Shown here: positions 8,980 to 17,900 of the stretch, piece by piece
How the letters are laid out: each line of letters opens with the position of its first letter
How positions within the stretch are numbered: position 1 is the stretch's first letter
Source: a virus
Direction: 5' to 3' (one strand)
IMG/VR virus record: IMGVR_UViG_3300023106_000024
Coordinates: 1-28,957 of that record
DNA: 28,957 nucleotides
Made by a program: the position numbers and the translations under genes
Notes under the pieces: generated by a model
Database searches by the model: none
What the model was told of the DNA's origin: nothing
What the model saw: only the letters and a program-made list of their open reading frames with translations

Positions 8980-9004
8980 ATACCTATTATACCAAAATAG
9001 GTAT
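8980..9004 (-). promoter_or_regulatory. Capsid-gene promoter, extended -10, inside a dyad
   Basis: The minus strand carries TGGTATAAT at 8986-8994, an extended -10 (TGN-TATAAT), about 36 bases before the TTG start at 8950. No good -35 lies at 16-18 bases. The -10 is enclosed by ATACCTAT (8997-9004 in minus order) and ATAGGTAT (8980-8987), an 8-base inverted repeat, and a second dyad GGTAT-CT-ATACC covers 8973-8984. The same TGGTATAAT core occurs before the portal and fibre genes. The dyads could be an operator; that is inference. Confidence 0.6.
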
Positions 9005-9034
9005 TTACAACTTTTATTATTTTTCTAGAGACGC

Positions 9035-9060
9035 AAAAAAAGACCCCCAGATAGGAGGTC
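9035..9060 (-). terminator. Intrinsic terminator of the 400-nt RNA unit
   Basis: The minus strand reads GACCTCC, a TATCT loop, GGGGGTC and then seven T residues. The 7-bp stem contains one T.G pair and is followed at once by the T run at 9035-9041. It lies downstream of the structured region and just upstream of the capsid promoter, so it separates the fibre/RNA transcription from capsid transcription. Confidence 0.85.
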
Positions 9061-9432
9061 TCACTATAAATAGTCAACAATGGTACGCTTAATATTTCAC
9101 TCTACTTGACACACAGATTTTTAAGCTTAACCCACCAGCACAGTAGAAGCCCTGTAAACGTTCGAGACAAGCTTGTTGATTGTTGACTAATTGTAATGTC
9201 TGAGGTCAACAGCTTGAAGACTACTGGCTAGGGAGTACCCTGATAGCAGTTTTATCCTCCTTTTGTTCTTACGAACTCATGGACTGCCAATAGTCAAGTA
9301 AGCTGTTGAATGCGAGGAGCTAGACTGAGTGTCTTGTGGCGTAATGACTTGAGACCATCTTCATCTCGTCAGTCTTTGCTCTTCTTTTTTGCCTCAGCTG
9401 TTATGTACTAAGATTGCTTGGCGCTTTCTTAT
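9035..9432 (-). ncRNA. Candidate structured non-coding RNA, about 400 nt, with own promoter and terminator
   Basis: Between the last fibre gene and the capsid promoter there is no convincing ORF, yet there is a complete transcription unit: TTGACT-N17-TACAAT at 9439-9467 and a hairpin-T7 terminator at 9035-9060. Within it are long perfect pairings: 10 bp between 9300-9309 and 9206-9215, and 11 bp between 9179-9189 and 9071-9081. It also holds a compound hairpin at 9223-9250, a GTTC-GTAA-GAAC hairpin with a GNRA loop at 9265-9276, and GACT/AGTC plus GAGA/TCTC pairing at 9346-9374. A purine run AAAAGGAGGA (9255-9264) lies next to the GNRA hairpin but has no standard start codon after it. It is not recognisable as tmRNA, RNase P RNA or 6S RNA. 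Its role is unknown. Confidence 0.7.
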
Positions 9433-9438
9433 ATTTAA

Positions 9439-9467
9439 ATTGTACATAACAATTATATTTAAGTCAA
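9439..9467 (-). promoter_or_regulatory. Promoter of the 400-nt RNA
   Basis: On the minus strand TTGACT (9462-9467) is separated by exactly 17 bases from TACAAT (9439-9444), giving a start near 9432. A direct repeat TTAAATATAA lies in the spacer and again just after the -10, and AATTGT/ACAATT forms a small dyad over the -10. Four other sites in the window share the TACAAT -10 with 16-17 base spacing. Confidence 0.75.
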
Positions 9468-9472
9468 CACTT

Positions 9473-10231
9473 TTATTGAATTTTAGGCTTTACTTCACGC
9501 CACTCTGTTGAAACACGTGCTTTAGGATTCACATAAATCCACCTGAGACCGTCCCATTGTTTGGTTTTAACACCTGTAATGTCTGGGGCTGGTATTGCTG
9601 TGAACTCAAAAGGAGCTACATCACCACCTGTTCCAGCAGACATATAGAATACTTGAATATTACCCCATTGCATATAACTACCGAGACCGCTATAAGGAGA
9701 AGCGATTGTTGGGCCTGTATAAGCAGCAGAAAATAACCATGTTGCAGGTTCTCTTTCACCGTCTATCCAAATCTTAAAGAACTCTGTATTTCCAACTACC
9801 CTGAACCTAGCCCAGTACATTTGGTTGTTTTGCCATGCAAAGTTTGCAGAGTTTACCGTTCCGTAAGAGTCTTCAAAGATAATAACTGAAGGGACACTTA
9901 ATGCAGGAGTGAATGATGCAGCAAAACCTTTTGTTGTTGCTTCAGTCGTGCCCTCATACCTGTTATATAGAATACCGTAACGTCCAGCAGCAGGGCTTGC
10001 CCCGCCTGTTCTAAATCTAATTAGTTGTTCTACGTCTTGAGCGCCGTCTAGAGGATTCCATGAAACAGCAAATGTACCAGTTGTACCAGCTTTGAATATA
10101 TTTAAGAATCTACCGTAATTAATGTCTTCACTTACTGTAGCCGTATCACCAGCACGTGTGATTCTAATAATAAAGTCACTAGGTTGAACGCCTAGCTTGT
10201 CATTCTGAAATGTTCTTTTAAATTGTGCCAT
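9473..10231 (-). CDS. Tail-fibre associated lectin-like (concanavalin A fold) protein
   Basis: This 252-residue protein is rich in beta strands and aromatic residues. It contains a jelly-roll-like region (FEDSYGTVNSANFAWQNNQ, YWARFRVVGNTEFFKIWIDGE) where a strand with W.R..V is followed by KIWIDGE. That pattern is typical of LamG/concanavalin A-like sugar-binding domains. The C-terminus (KQWDGLRWIYVNPKA, then STEWREVKPKIQ) repeats a pattern found in many phage tail adhesins. As the last gene of the fibre cassette it is a good candidate for a carbohydrate-binding receptor tip. The ligand cannot be inferred. Confidence 0.65.
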   Translation of the reverse strand: MAQFKRTFQNDKLGVQPSDFIIRITRAGDTATVSEDINYGRFLNIFKAGTTGTFAVSWNPLDGAQDVEQLIRFRTGGASPAAGRYGILYNRYEGTTEATTKGFAASFTPALSVPSVIIFEDSYGTVNSANFAWQNNQMYWARFRVVGNTEFFKIWIDGEREPATWLFSAAYTGPTIASPYSGLGSYMQWGNIQVFYMSAGTGGDVAPFEFTAIPAPDITGVKTKQWDGLRWIYVNPKARVSTEWREVKPKIQ

Positions 10232-10237
10232 AAGTGC

Positions 10238-10615
10238 CTACTGTTCTGCAACAAATGTAATGTTAGCAAGTGATACCCATTCACCAGCAGCTAGAGCAAC
10301 GTTTAGAATTAAACCACCGCTAGCCCCTACGTCTACAGTTGATGCTACTGCACCAGCTTGAGATGATATGAAACGTAGTCTGTGAGCTGGTCTATATCCA
10401 GCTGGCAATGTACATATAATACTACCCGCTGCCTTAGTAGCGCCGCTTGTGTTTCGAGCTAATCCCTTCATAACAACTAGCCCGCTAGATAGTTTTGTGT
10501 ATCGTGCACCAAGCCATTCTGTACCGCTGTCATAATCAGCCCAACCAGCAGTGTATGGAGGGGCGGCAAATGCAGGAGCTACTTGAATTTGTTTGTGATT
10601 AATTTTCTGTGCCAT
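10238..10615 (-). CDS. Small tail-fibre tip / receptor-binding beta protein
   Basis: This protein of about 125 residues starts MAQKINHKQIQVAPAF. Its start at 10615 overlaps the stop of the preceding fibre gene as TAATG, so I prefer it to the in-frame ATG at 10633, which lies inside that gene. The body (YTKLSSGLVVMKGLARNTSG, ICTLPAGYRPAHRLRFI) has the strand pattern of fibre head domains, in which a G-L-V-V-M-K-G strand is followed by L-P-A-G-Y-R-P. Such modules end many phage fibres and side-tail adhesins. It ends 7 bases before the lectin-like gene. Confidence 0.6.
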   Translation of the reverse strand: MAQKINHKQIQVAPAFAAPPYTAGWADYDSGTEWLGARYTKLSSGLVVMKGLARNTSGATKAAGSIICTLPAGYRPAHRLRFISSQAGAVASTVDVGASGGLILNVALAAGEWVSLANITFVAEQ

Positions 10616-12045
10616 TATGCTGTTCTTTCCCACATATACTTAACTTTGTAAGGTTGCAAGTTTTGTCCGTCACCACTACCAGCCATTGCCATTGACCCAG
10701 ACCATGCACCGTTACCAATAGGCGTGTTCGTTGCAACAATCGGACCGTTTGAACCAGGGAAGTCGTCAAGGTTTCCAGCGTTGTTATCTAAGTGACCAGC
10801 ATTACCCAAAGGTCTTAAGCTACCCATGCCGTGGTTGTGAGTTTGTAGCAACTTGTGACCGCCAGTTTCATTGATTGTGTCAAATTCTGTTTGGTCTTCG
10901 TCTAAACCGACAATAACACGACCTTTTAGGCGTGCCCACGTACCAACACCAGCTATTAAAGCTGGCATAGTGCTTGAACCTGAAACATATGTTGAGCCAA
11001 CTGGATATAAAGCCTCTAGAAGACCATTTAGAGTCACATTACCTAAAGTTGCTGCATTACCTAGTCCTGTAGAGCGTACTTGGTATTGAACACGTACATT
11101 GTCACCTGTTTCAGGAGCTACGTCAAATTCAAATACACCAGAACCAGGGCCAGTCTCATTAATGAACCCACTTTGAGCAATACCGTTGATAAATCCTTGA
11201 AGTGTGCCTGATACGTATGGTTGAGCTGTTTGAAATGCAAAGTTGATTCCGTTTACAGCACCAGAAGGTGTTTCTTTCCACACTATAGAGTTAGGAGCTA
11301 GATTTTCTGGTAATGTAGAGTTATCAAACCATAAATCACCAGCTGTAGGTGTGCCAGGCTCTGTGTTACTTACCGTTAGCTTATCTGTAGTAGTTGACTT
11401 GACAACACCAGTTCTAGCTTTTGTAATAATATATGCAGATGTAGCTCCTGTAATTGCACGTCCAGTTGTAGCCGTACCTGTATCAATTTCAGCGTTTGTG
11501 ATGTTCGTATAAGTGGTATTGTCGTTCTTTGTAGAACCAAACATCTGGTAATAAGTACCGTCATACCAAAGAGGTATAATTACTGAAGAAGTTGTGCCAA
11601 TAATTGCAGTTGAGACGTTGACGTTACCGATACGAATATTCTTAACACCGCTACCGTCAATATTTAAGGTAGGGGTGTTTACGTTTACGCCACTTGTGAA
11701 TGTGACCATTAATAAATCGCCTAGTGCTGGCGTGTACGTTCCACCGCTTGTAGTACCTACTTTTGCAGCAGTACCAGAAGCCGTAGATGATGTGACGTAC
11801 TTCCAAGTTAAGCCAGTTCCACCAGTGATAGAGTCAACATAAGCTTTTGAGGCTGCATGTTCTGCAAGAGTAGGAAGCCCACTTAAAATTAGTGGGCCTG
11901 TCATTGTATCACCAGATTTGTTTACTTTACCAGTTAAACCAGTATCAACGTATAGCTTATTAACAGCGTCTCCGTTGTCTACAGGAGTCGGTATGTTTAT
12001 GAGCTTGTTGTTATCTTGGTCTGTATTAGATAGACGCTTAACCAT
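10615..12045 (-). CDS. Tail fibre protein with a tail-collar-like C-terminus
   Basis: This 476-residue protein starts with a fibre-type repeat (NKLINIPTPVDNGDAVNKLYVD), followed by TMTGPLILSGLPTLAEHAASKAYVD. That pattern resembles T4 gp37-like and related long-fibre proteins. From about residue 345 it becomes a collar/tip domain: YPVGSTYVSG, GTWARLKGRVIVGLDE, a Q-THNHG segment near 403 with a H-N-H pair, and NLQPYKVKYMWERTA at the end. HxH motifs in fibre tips are known to bind iron in T4 gp37; that fits here but is inference. It likely trimerises and contacts the host surface together with its neighbours. Confidence 0.75.
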   Translation of the reverse strand: MVKRLSNTDQDNNKLINIPTPVDNGDAVNKLYVDTGLTGKVNKSGDTMTGPLILSGLPTLAEHAASKAYVDSITGGTGLTWKYVTSSTASGTAAKVGTTSGGTYTPALGDLLMVTFTSGVNVNTPTLNIDGSGVKNIRIGNVNVSTAIIGTTSSVIIPLWYDGTYYQMFGSTKNDNTTYTNITNAEIDTGTATTGRAITGATSAYIITKARTGVVKSTTTDKLTVSNTEPGTPTAGDLWFDNSTLPENLAPNSIVWKETPSGAVNGINFAFQTAQPYVSGTLQGFINGIAQSGFINETGPGSGVFEFDVAPETGDNVRVQYQVRSTGLGNAATLGNVTLNGLLEALYPVGSTYVSGSSTMPALIAGVGTWARLKGRVIVGLDEDQTEFDTINETGGHKLLQTHNHGMGSLRPLGNAGHLDNNAGNLDDFPGSNGPIVATNTPIGNGAWSGSMAMAGSGDGQNLQPYKVKYMWERTA

Positions 12046-12057
12046 TAAGGCTCCTTA

Positions 12058-13572
12058 TTATCCAGTGATTACTACTCGAATTGCTGAAGCAGCAGGAGCT
12101 ACTGAGAATCCAAATGTCACCTGTGTAGCAGATGTAAGTACGATGTCACATTCTATTAGTTCGTTTGTTGTTGCATCAAATGCTTGAGCTGTAACCCATT
12201 GTGAGCCTAGACCGTGAGTAACTGCGATTGATGTTGAGCCACCAATTAGAGCTGTGTACTTACGTGCAAAGTCTGCGAGTGCAGCAGGAGTAACAGCTTT
12301 AGTCGTAACGGTCTTTGCATTTGCTTCAGCTTGTGTTGCAAGAGTTGTGAAACCAGCAGCAGCAGTTGTAGCTGCCGTGTGGGTGTGGTTACCTAAAGCG
12401 ACAGTTGTTCCTGTTGTACCTGTTGGTACTTGAGCAATAGGGATTTTAGTGCTTGCGTCTAGTGTTGCCACGCCGTTAGCAGCTGCTTTTTGTGTCAAGT
12501 TAATCTTGAGGTCTAGAGCTGCTTGTTGAGCTGTAGATACTGGCTTGTTAGCATCTGATGTGTTGTCAACGTTTCCAAGACCTACATCTGATTTAGTAAG
12601 TGTAACTGCACCAGTTTGACCATTCACTGATAGAACAGCGTCTGTGTAGTCTAGTTTAAGCCAGTTAGCAGCGTAAGTTGAAGTACTTGCATTGTCAGTT
12701 ATGGCAACAATACGGTCACCTACTGAGAATTGAACACCGTTTACTGTTCCAGCGACTGAAATAATGTAGCTGAAGCCAGCTTGTGCTGTGCCACCACCAG
12801 GGAATGTTCCAGCTGAAGCGTCCCATGAGCCTTTTAGTACTACGGCTGCATCTAGGTCGTTTACTCGTGTACGAATATCGTCAAGATTTGTTGCAGCAGT
12901 GACTGTAAGGTAGTCTAGCTTAGTTTCATCAGCAGTTGTAAAGCTTGCTGTTGTATTGTCTAGTATAGTTTTGTTTGCGTGTGTGTGACGTGCTGCCGTG
13001 TTAGCAGCTACGTCTGTATTTGCAGATACCGTTGACTGAAAGTCACTGATTGTTGAAGCAGCCTGTGTGCCTGTGTGGTTAGCACGGTTTCGGTGATATG
13101 CTGAGTTTTGACCTTGTAGTAGTGGTGAGTCAAGAACGTCTGCACTGATTTCTGGTGTTACGTCATCATATTCAAATGAAAGTGTAGGAGAGTCAACTAA
13201 GATATTGCCTACTGCATCTTGAGCGTCTTCATCTGTGTAGCCACCACCAGCGGTGATAGCGTCATCAACGTATTTCTTGTTAGCTACTTGGTAGTCAGTT
13301 GTAGGAGCTGAACTTGGAGTAATAGGGAATGAGCCAAACGTTTTAATCCCGTTGATTGTTTGATTTCCTGTAAGTGCCACATAGTTAGACCCGTCAAAGT
13401 CTCCCATGTATACCCATTGAGTACCGTCATAAACACCAAATTTATCTAAAGTGGTGTCAAAGTAAACTAAACCAGCTTGTGGGCTAGAGGGTGCAGATGC
13501 AAGTGGCTGAATAACCGCATTTTGTAGTTCGTTGCGATTAAGATTGATGCCTATTAGATATTTTCGTGCCAT
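12058..13572 (-). CDS. Tail fibre shaft protein
   Basis: This 504-residue protein carries repeated fibre motifs: DYQVANKKYVDDAI near residue 95, and VNGQTGAVTLTKSDVGLGNV followed by DNTSDANKPVSTAQQAALD around 310-350. The latter is a signature of many siphophage fibre proteins. Low-complexity Ala/Thr and beta-rich segments make up the rest. It is the first long fibre gene after the short collagen-like gene and is preceded by an extended -10 promoter at 13598-13606. It would form an elongated trimeric shaft. The C-terminus (VTAQAFDATTNELIECDIVL) resembles a fibre-end domain. Confidence 0.75.
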   Translation of the reverse strand: MARKYLIGINLNRNELQNAVIQPLASAPSSPQAGLVYFDTTLDKFGVYDGTQWVYMGDFDGSNYVALTGNQTINGIKTFGSFPITPSSAPTTDYQVANKKYVDDAITAGGGYTDEDAQDAVGNILVDSPTLSFEYDDVTPEISADVLDSPLLQGQNSAYHRNRANHTGTQAASTISDFQSTVSANTDVAANTAARHTHANKTILDNTTASFTTADETKLDYLTVTAATNLDDIRTRVNDLDAAVVLKGSWDASAGTFPGGGTAQAGFSYIISVAGTVNGVQFSVGDRIVAITDNASTSTYAANWLKLDYTDAVLSVNGQTGAVTLTKSDVGLGNVDNTSDANKPVSTAQQAALDLKINLTQKAAANGVATLDASTKIPIAQVPTGTTGTTVALGNHTHTAATTAAAGFTTLATQAEANAKTVTTKAVTPAALADFARKYTALIGGSTSIAVTHGLGSQWVTAQAFDATTNELIECDIVLTSATQVTFGFSVAPAASAIRVVITG

Positions 13573-13597
13573 ATTTTTGTTTTAAACCTTTATTATA

Positions 13598-13606
13598 ATT
13601 ATACCA
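13598..13606 (-). promoter_or_regulatory. Extended -10 promoter before the fibre shaft gene
   Basis: The minus strand reads TGGTATAATTATAATAAAG just upstream of the fibre start at 13572 and after the stop of the previous gene. It is the same TGGTATAAT core as at 8986-8994 and 18060-18068. No -35 match is obvious. It would add transcripts for the fibre cassette. Confidence 0.5.
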
Positions 13607-13612
13607 GATTAA

Positions 13613-14152
13613 CTAGTTGCATGTTATTGTTCCTGAGAATGCAGCAGAGAATGTTATTCGTAGTGCGTTGACACTTAGGTGCTCAATGTCTCCTACGACT
13701 TCATCTCCTGCCGAGTCATGTACTGTAACAGCTGGATATTTTAGAAGATTGTGCTCTACTAAAACAATTGATGAGGATAGGAAGTTTTGAATGTAATATT
13801 TGTCAGTCCCCGTAATAGTAGCCCATGCTGTTTCGTAATCATCTATGCCTAGCTTCACAAGTAATTGACCAGGAAGACCACCAGTAGGAACACCAACACC
13901 GTCTTTACCAGCTGGCCCAGGAAGACCACGCTTACCACCAACGTTAATATTTATTGAACGTTTGATAGTGTCAATGATTAGGTTTTGTTTTTTGTTTCTA
14001 ATACTTACCTTTTGTTGGCGAGTATCTATTTTCACAGTCTTTTTTGTTTGTTTAACTGTAAAGTCTTTTGATTTAGCATCAATAGAAATGACCTGTCGTG
14101 TGTAATTGAGGTCTAGTACATTTCTGTTTGCTTTGATGCTAATTTTTTGCAT
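13613..14152 (-). CDS. Short collagen-like tail protein
   Basis: This 179-residue protein has an N-terminal run of alternating basic and hydrophobic strands (VISIDAKSKDFTVKQTKKTV, then KIDTRQQKVSIRNKKQNLI) that looks like a repetitive beta structure. A short Gly-X-Y piece follows (GLPGPAGKDGVG near residues 76-87). The end is a fibre-like domain with VEHNLLKYPAVTVHDSAGDE. The last segment matches the pattern of domains at the ends of phage tail fibres. It overlaps the preceding gene by one base at 14152. The role is probably structural within the tail tip or fibre base. Confidence 0.6.
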   Translation of the reverse strand: MQKISIKANRNVLDLNYTRQVISIDAKSKDFTVKQTKKTVKIDTRQQKVSIRNKKQNLIIDTIKRSININVGGKRGLPGPAGKDGVGVPTGGLPGQLLVKLGIDDYETAWATITGTDKYYIQNFLSSSIVLVEHNLLKYPAVTVHDSAGDEVVGDIEHLSVNALRITFSAAFSGTITCN

Positions 14153-14481
14153 TAGCTAACTCCGTAAAGGAGTGACTCGCAAATGATTAACTTAGGTAGT
14201 TCGCAATCGTCACCGCTGCACTCGTTAGGGTCTGGTAGAATGTCTACTACACCGTCTGAGTAAGTCACCACTAGCTGATAAGGATATTCACCTGTTTCAA
14301 TTAGTGTGTCATCGGTAGAGATTGTTGCAGTCGCTTTATTTTCGCTAACTGTGAACTCTTCAGTAATATCAAGGATAATTACTCCCTCATTAGCTACAAC
14401 AAAACGAACAGTGGCAGCACTAGTATCATTAATAGTGACTGGAATCTGTAGTGTTTCACCTTGTCGTATTGTAATATCCAT
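14152..14481 (-). CDS. Ig-like beta-sandwich virion or baseplate protein
   Basis: This 109-residue protein is almost entirely beta: MDITIRQGETLQIPVTIND, VRFVVANEGVIILDITEEF, KATATISTDDT, YPYQLVVTYSDG. The pattern I-R-Q-G-E-T...P-V matches BppU-type N-terminal and other phage Ig-like domains found near fibres. It ends with a few cysteines (NECSGDDCELP). Position between the Com-like protein and the fibre cassette points to a tail decoration or baseplate adaptor. Moderate confidence. Confidence 0.55.
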   Translation of the reverse strand: MDITIRQGETLQIPVTINDTSAATVRFVVANEGVIILDITEEFTVSENKATATISTDDTLIETGEYPYQLVVTYSDGVVDILPDPNECSGDDCELPKLIICESLLYGVS

Positions 14482-14488
14482 GATTTCT

Positions 14489-14731
14489 CTATTCTTCTGT
14501 TTTTATTTCTTCAGTTTTTTTAACTCTGATGCCTGTAGATAGCTTTGCTTGGTCATCTACTTCAAATTCAAATCGTCTGTGACAACTTCGGCATCTTGCA
14601 CGTCCGCTTGACCCAGCGTGTACTTCTACACAGAGTCGGTTGCAGCGATAAAGCTTACCGTCTTTTTTACTTACTTGTTCGAGAGGGCATCGTACCTCAA
14701 ACAAGAATTCATCATTATTTGTCAGACTCAT
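14489..14731 (-). CDS. Small zinc-ribbon protein, Com-like
   Basis: This 80-residue protein holds cysteines in a two-knuckle arrangement: EVRCPLEQ, LYRCNRLCVE and RCRSCHRRFEF, ending in a charged tail. This resembles the Mu Com family of small phage zinc-finger proteins, of which Mu Com activates translation of a downstream gene by binding mRNA. A similar regulatory role here is inference only; a structural or DNA-binding zinc ribbon is equally possible. It overlaps the upstream gene by 17 bases and ends 8 bases before the next start. Confidence 0.55.
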   Translation of the reverse strand: MSLTNNDEFLFEVRCPLEQVSKKDGKLYRCNRLCVEVHAGSSGRARCRSCHRRFEFEVDDQAKLSTGIRVKKTEEIKTEE

Positions 14732-14951
14732 CTTCGTCTACCTCTTTGAGAGCTGAACTTTTTTCAAGCTTCACAAAGTCTTTCTTAACACGATTCTTAT
14801 TAAGCTTAACTTCAGGAGCTGGCTTTTTAGTTTCAGCTTTCTTTTCAGCTTCAGCTTCTTCACGTAGCATTTCAGCTAGTGCTTCTAACTCATGCTCATT
14901 CATTGAGTAGTGTGGATTGTCTGCTAGTCGTTTTACTGTGTTCTTATTCAT
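14715..14951 (-). CDS. Small charged protein after the portal
   Basis: This 78-residue protein starts MNKNTVKRLADNPHYSMNEHELEALAEMLREEAEAEKK and continues with alternating Lys and Glu, predicted largely helical. No family is recognised with confidence. The KRLADNPHY start followed by an acidic helix is seen in small proteins near phage portal genes. It begins 12 bases after the portal stop and overlaps the next gene, so it is part of the portal operon. A head-assembly accessory role is possible but unproved. Confidence 0.6.
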   Translation of the reverse strand: MNKNTVKRLADNPHYSMNEHELEALAEMLREEAEAEKKAETKKPAPEVKLNKNRVKKDFVKLEKSSALKEVDEDESDK

Positions 14952-14962
14952 AGAATCTCCTT

Positions 14963-17900
14963 TTAGTCTTTTATGATTAACACGTATTCACAGTTACAGT
15001 TCGGGTGAACGTTTCCTGCACTTACTGGTTCCCAGTTGATAGGTAGGCTTTTCACTTTGACCGTACCATCTTCTTTTGTTTCTGTTGCAGATAGGGTTGT
15101 GCCTAAATCAGCAAAGTTCTTCATGAATGGGATAGCTGGCTGCCTAATGAGGTATTCACAGTGTACACATGGTGTTCCTGTTCGACTTCGTAGCTGCTTG
15201 TATGCTCTATCCATGAGACCAGAACTGTTTAAGAACTGCTTATCTGCTTCAAATTGGGACTGATTGAATACTCGTGCCGATTCTGTACGTGCGATAGTTG
15301 TTGCACGGTTCTTTGAGATTTCAGGGTATTTATTGCGTACTGCACGAACAATTTCATCACGTCCTGCACCTTCTTGAGCATATTTCTGTGCCTCACGGTA
15401 AAGGGCTGTATTGTCCATGTCTCCTGATTCGATAACACGAATAACTTGCTCACGAGTTGGATTAGGTGGGAATTTCTTAACGACTGATGCTTTCCCCGCT
15501 GCGATTGCTGCAAGTACGAGCGTTGCTAGTTGAGCTGTTATAACAACCGCTGTTGCGATTGCCATTGCTGCTACTAAGTCTTTAATAACAGTTGCAACGT
15601 GTGATTCTGCTGCTTGTTGAGCCATTTGTTCAATGTACGCTTGAGCTTCAGTGGTCATTTCATATGTAGCTAGTTCACCGTACTCTGAAGCACGTTTAGA
15701 CATAAGTTGACGACCAAAGATAGGATATAGGTTGATGTAGAAGACATTTAGCATAGCTGCAACGTCTTGTTCAAACTTTTTACGGTCTTCTTTAGGGATA
15801 ATATCCTTGTTGTTTGCTACTGCTTCAGCTGCGATTTCTACTATTTGACGCTCAACAGTTGCGAAGCCATTACGCAAACGAACTTCTTGTTGTTGGATAA
15901 TGTCACGAGTATCGCCGTCTAAAGCGTTGTAAGCCACGATGAGACCAGACTTAGACAAAGAGTTGTGTTCTTGTCCAACGCTGCTTAGAGAGGGCTTAGA
16001 CGAGCTAGAAACAGCATTGTCTGCATCATCGTCATCATCTTTGTCTTCATGGTCACCATAATTGATGCCTGAAGCTTTAACAGTCTTACCGTTATATACT
16101 TTGCCTAGTGCTTTAACCCAAGGTTCTGGGTTTGCTTCTAGCTTGACATAAGCAAGCGTCATGTGTGGTAGATATTCAGAGAATGTGTTGATGTGAGGTA
16201 GTAGTGTTAGTCGTTCGTGACCGTCTACTAGTTCATCGGTCTTTTCAAGATGTGCAACAATTGCGTATGAGTCAGGAGTTTCAAAGAATCCAACGTGGTC
16301 AATCTTGACAGATTCTAGTTTCCAGTCTTTAAGTAGTAGGTCTACTTTTTCTTTCCATTTGTTGCCGTTTTCAAGTAGTCCATAAAGAAGTGTTACGTGA
16401 GGTACAGTTTCAGCTGGGATTGCCCCTTGGTCAAACTTAGGATTCTCAAATACTTCATCTTCTAGTCCTTCAACGTGCTTTAGAACCTCCATAGGTTCAA
16501 GATTCAACATAATACAGCCCAAATCGTCTGTGTCAATGTCTATATCATCGTATAGCTCAGGATAATCACGTGATGCGATTTGGTTAAGAACTTTTCCCCG
16601 TAGGTTGTTCTCTTCTAGCTTTCCGCCACCAGAACCACCAGGACTTGCACCGTCTTTAGGTTCGTCTGTGTCTTCATCTTCGTCAGTAATGCCGTCTACT
16701 TCATCATCTTCAGTTTTAGGCTTATCAGCAGGAGTTTCTTCTTCGTCTTCAGCTACTTCAGGTTCACCAAGTTCTTCCCATGAGATTTCACCGTTAGCGT
16801 ACTTAAATGCAGCTTCACGTTCGTAGCCGTCAGCAATAAGCTTTTTAGCTAGTTCGTATGCACTGTCTCGGATTTCAATATCTTTAATTTCTGATTCACG
16901 GTCTGATTCAACAGGTGAGTCAACGACAATTTCAAATTCGTTTTCTTCCCATTCATCATACCAGCGTCTATAGTCAAGGTTAAGAGCGTCACAAATGTCC
17001 TCTACACGAGGGATAATTGCGTCAACTGTAAAGTTTTCGTCTTGTGTTTGTGATGTGTCTCGTGTTGTACCAGATTCTTCAATACCAAGAACAGTCTTAC
17101 CTGTACCAGATACAGCAAATAGAATCTTGCTTTGAATATCGTTGATTTTATCAAGTGCAGCCTTATCAAGGTCAATTTGCATGTCTTGCCATCGGATTGC
17201 ACCAGTACCGTTAGCAAAGATAGGTTCACCCTTTTGTTTGCCACGTACACGCTCTTTGAAGTTTTCAAACTTCTGGTCATCAAGCAATACTTCAGTAGAT
17301 ACAACACCAGGAGATGAAATATTACCGTTAATTGTTTGTCGTGTATAGTCACCAGCTTGCTTAAGAGTAAATTGAGACTCTTTAGCTGCATCGGTCATTG
17401 CAAAAGGCTTATCCTTGTCAAATGGGTTAAGCATCTTGATTTCAATAATCTCTTGAGGTGCCCATTCACGGTAAAAGCCATTGTGAGATTCAACGTAACC
17501 ACCAACTTCACCAGTTGATTCTTTGATTACCTTTCGCATCTCATAAGGGTTGATTAGTACGAACTTTTGTACTGCACCAACAGTTGTTTCACCGTTAGCC
17601 TTAGTACGTGAGTTACGAACTGTACCCAAATAGTAAACACCCTCTAGGTCAAGGTATGTAGAGATTTCGTACCAAAACATTTTCTTCGTAAAGTCTTTGC
17701 TTCGGTTTACTACCTTAAGATAAGGGTGGATTAAGTCTTCTTCACGAGATTGGTATTCTTCTACCGTTTTCGCTGAAGCTTCTGTAAGAATAAAACGACG
17801 ACCTAAAACTGATGTTCTGTTCGCACGTTTAACAATGGCTGCATATGAGTAGCCAGTGTACATGTCTTCATCAGACATTTTAACGTCAGACCAATTCTGA

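Noticed and set aside
9261-9309. CRISPR-like or phage attachment repeats
   Set aside because: The repeated TTGACTA and AAGCTT pieces are short, unevenly spaced and explained by RNA pairing; no array or att core is visible.
9035-9432. tmRNA, RNase P RNA or 6S RNA
   Set aside because: No tRNA-like end, no tag frame with known ending, none of the RNase P core sequence, and the length and shape do not fit 6S.
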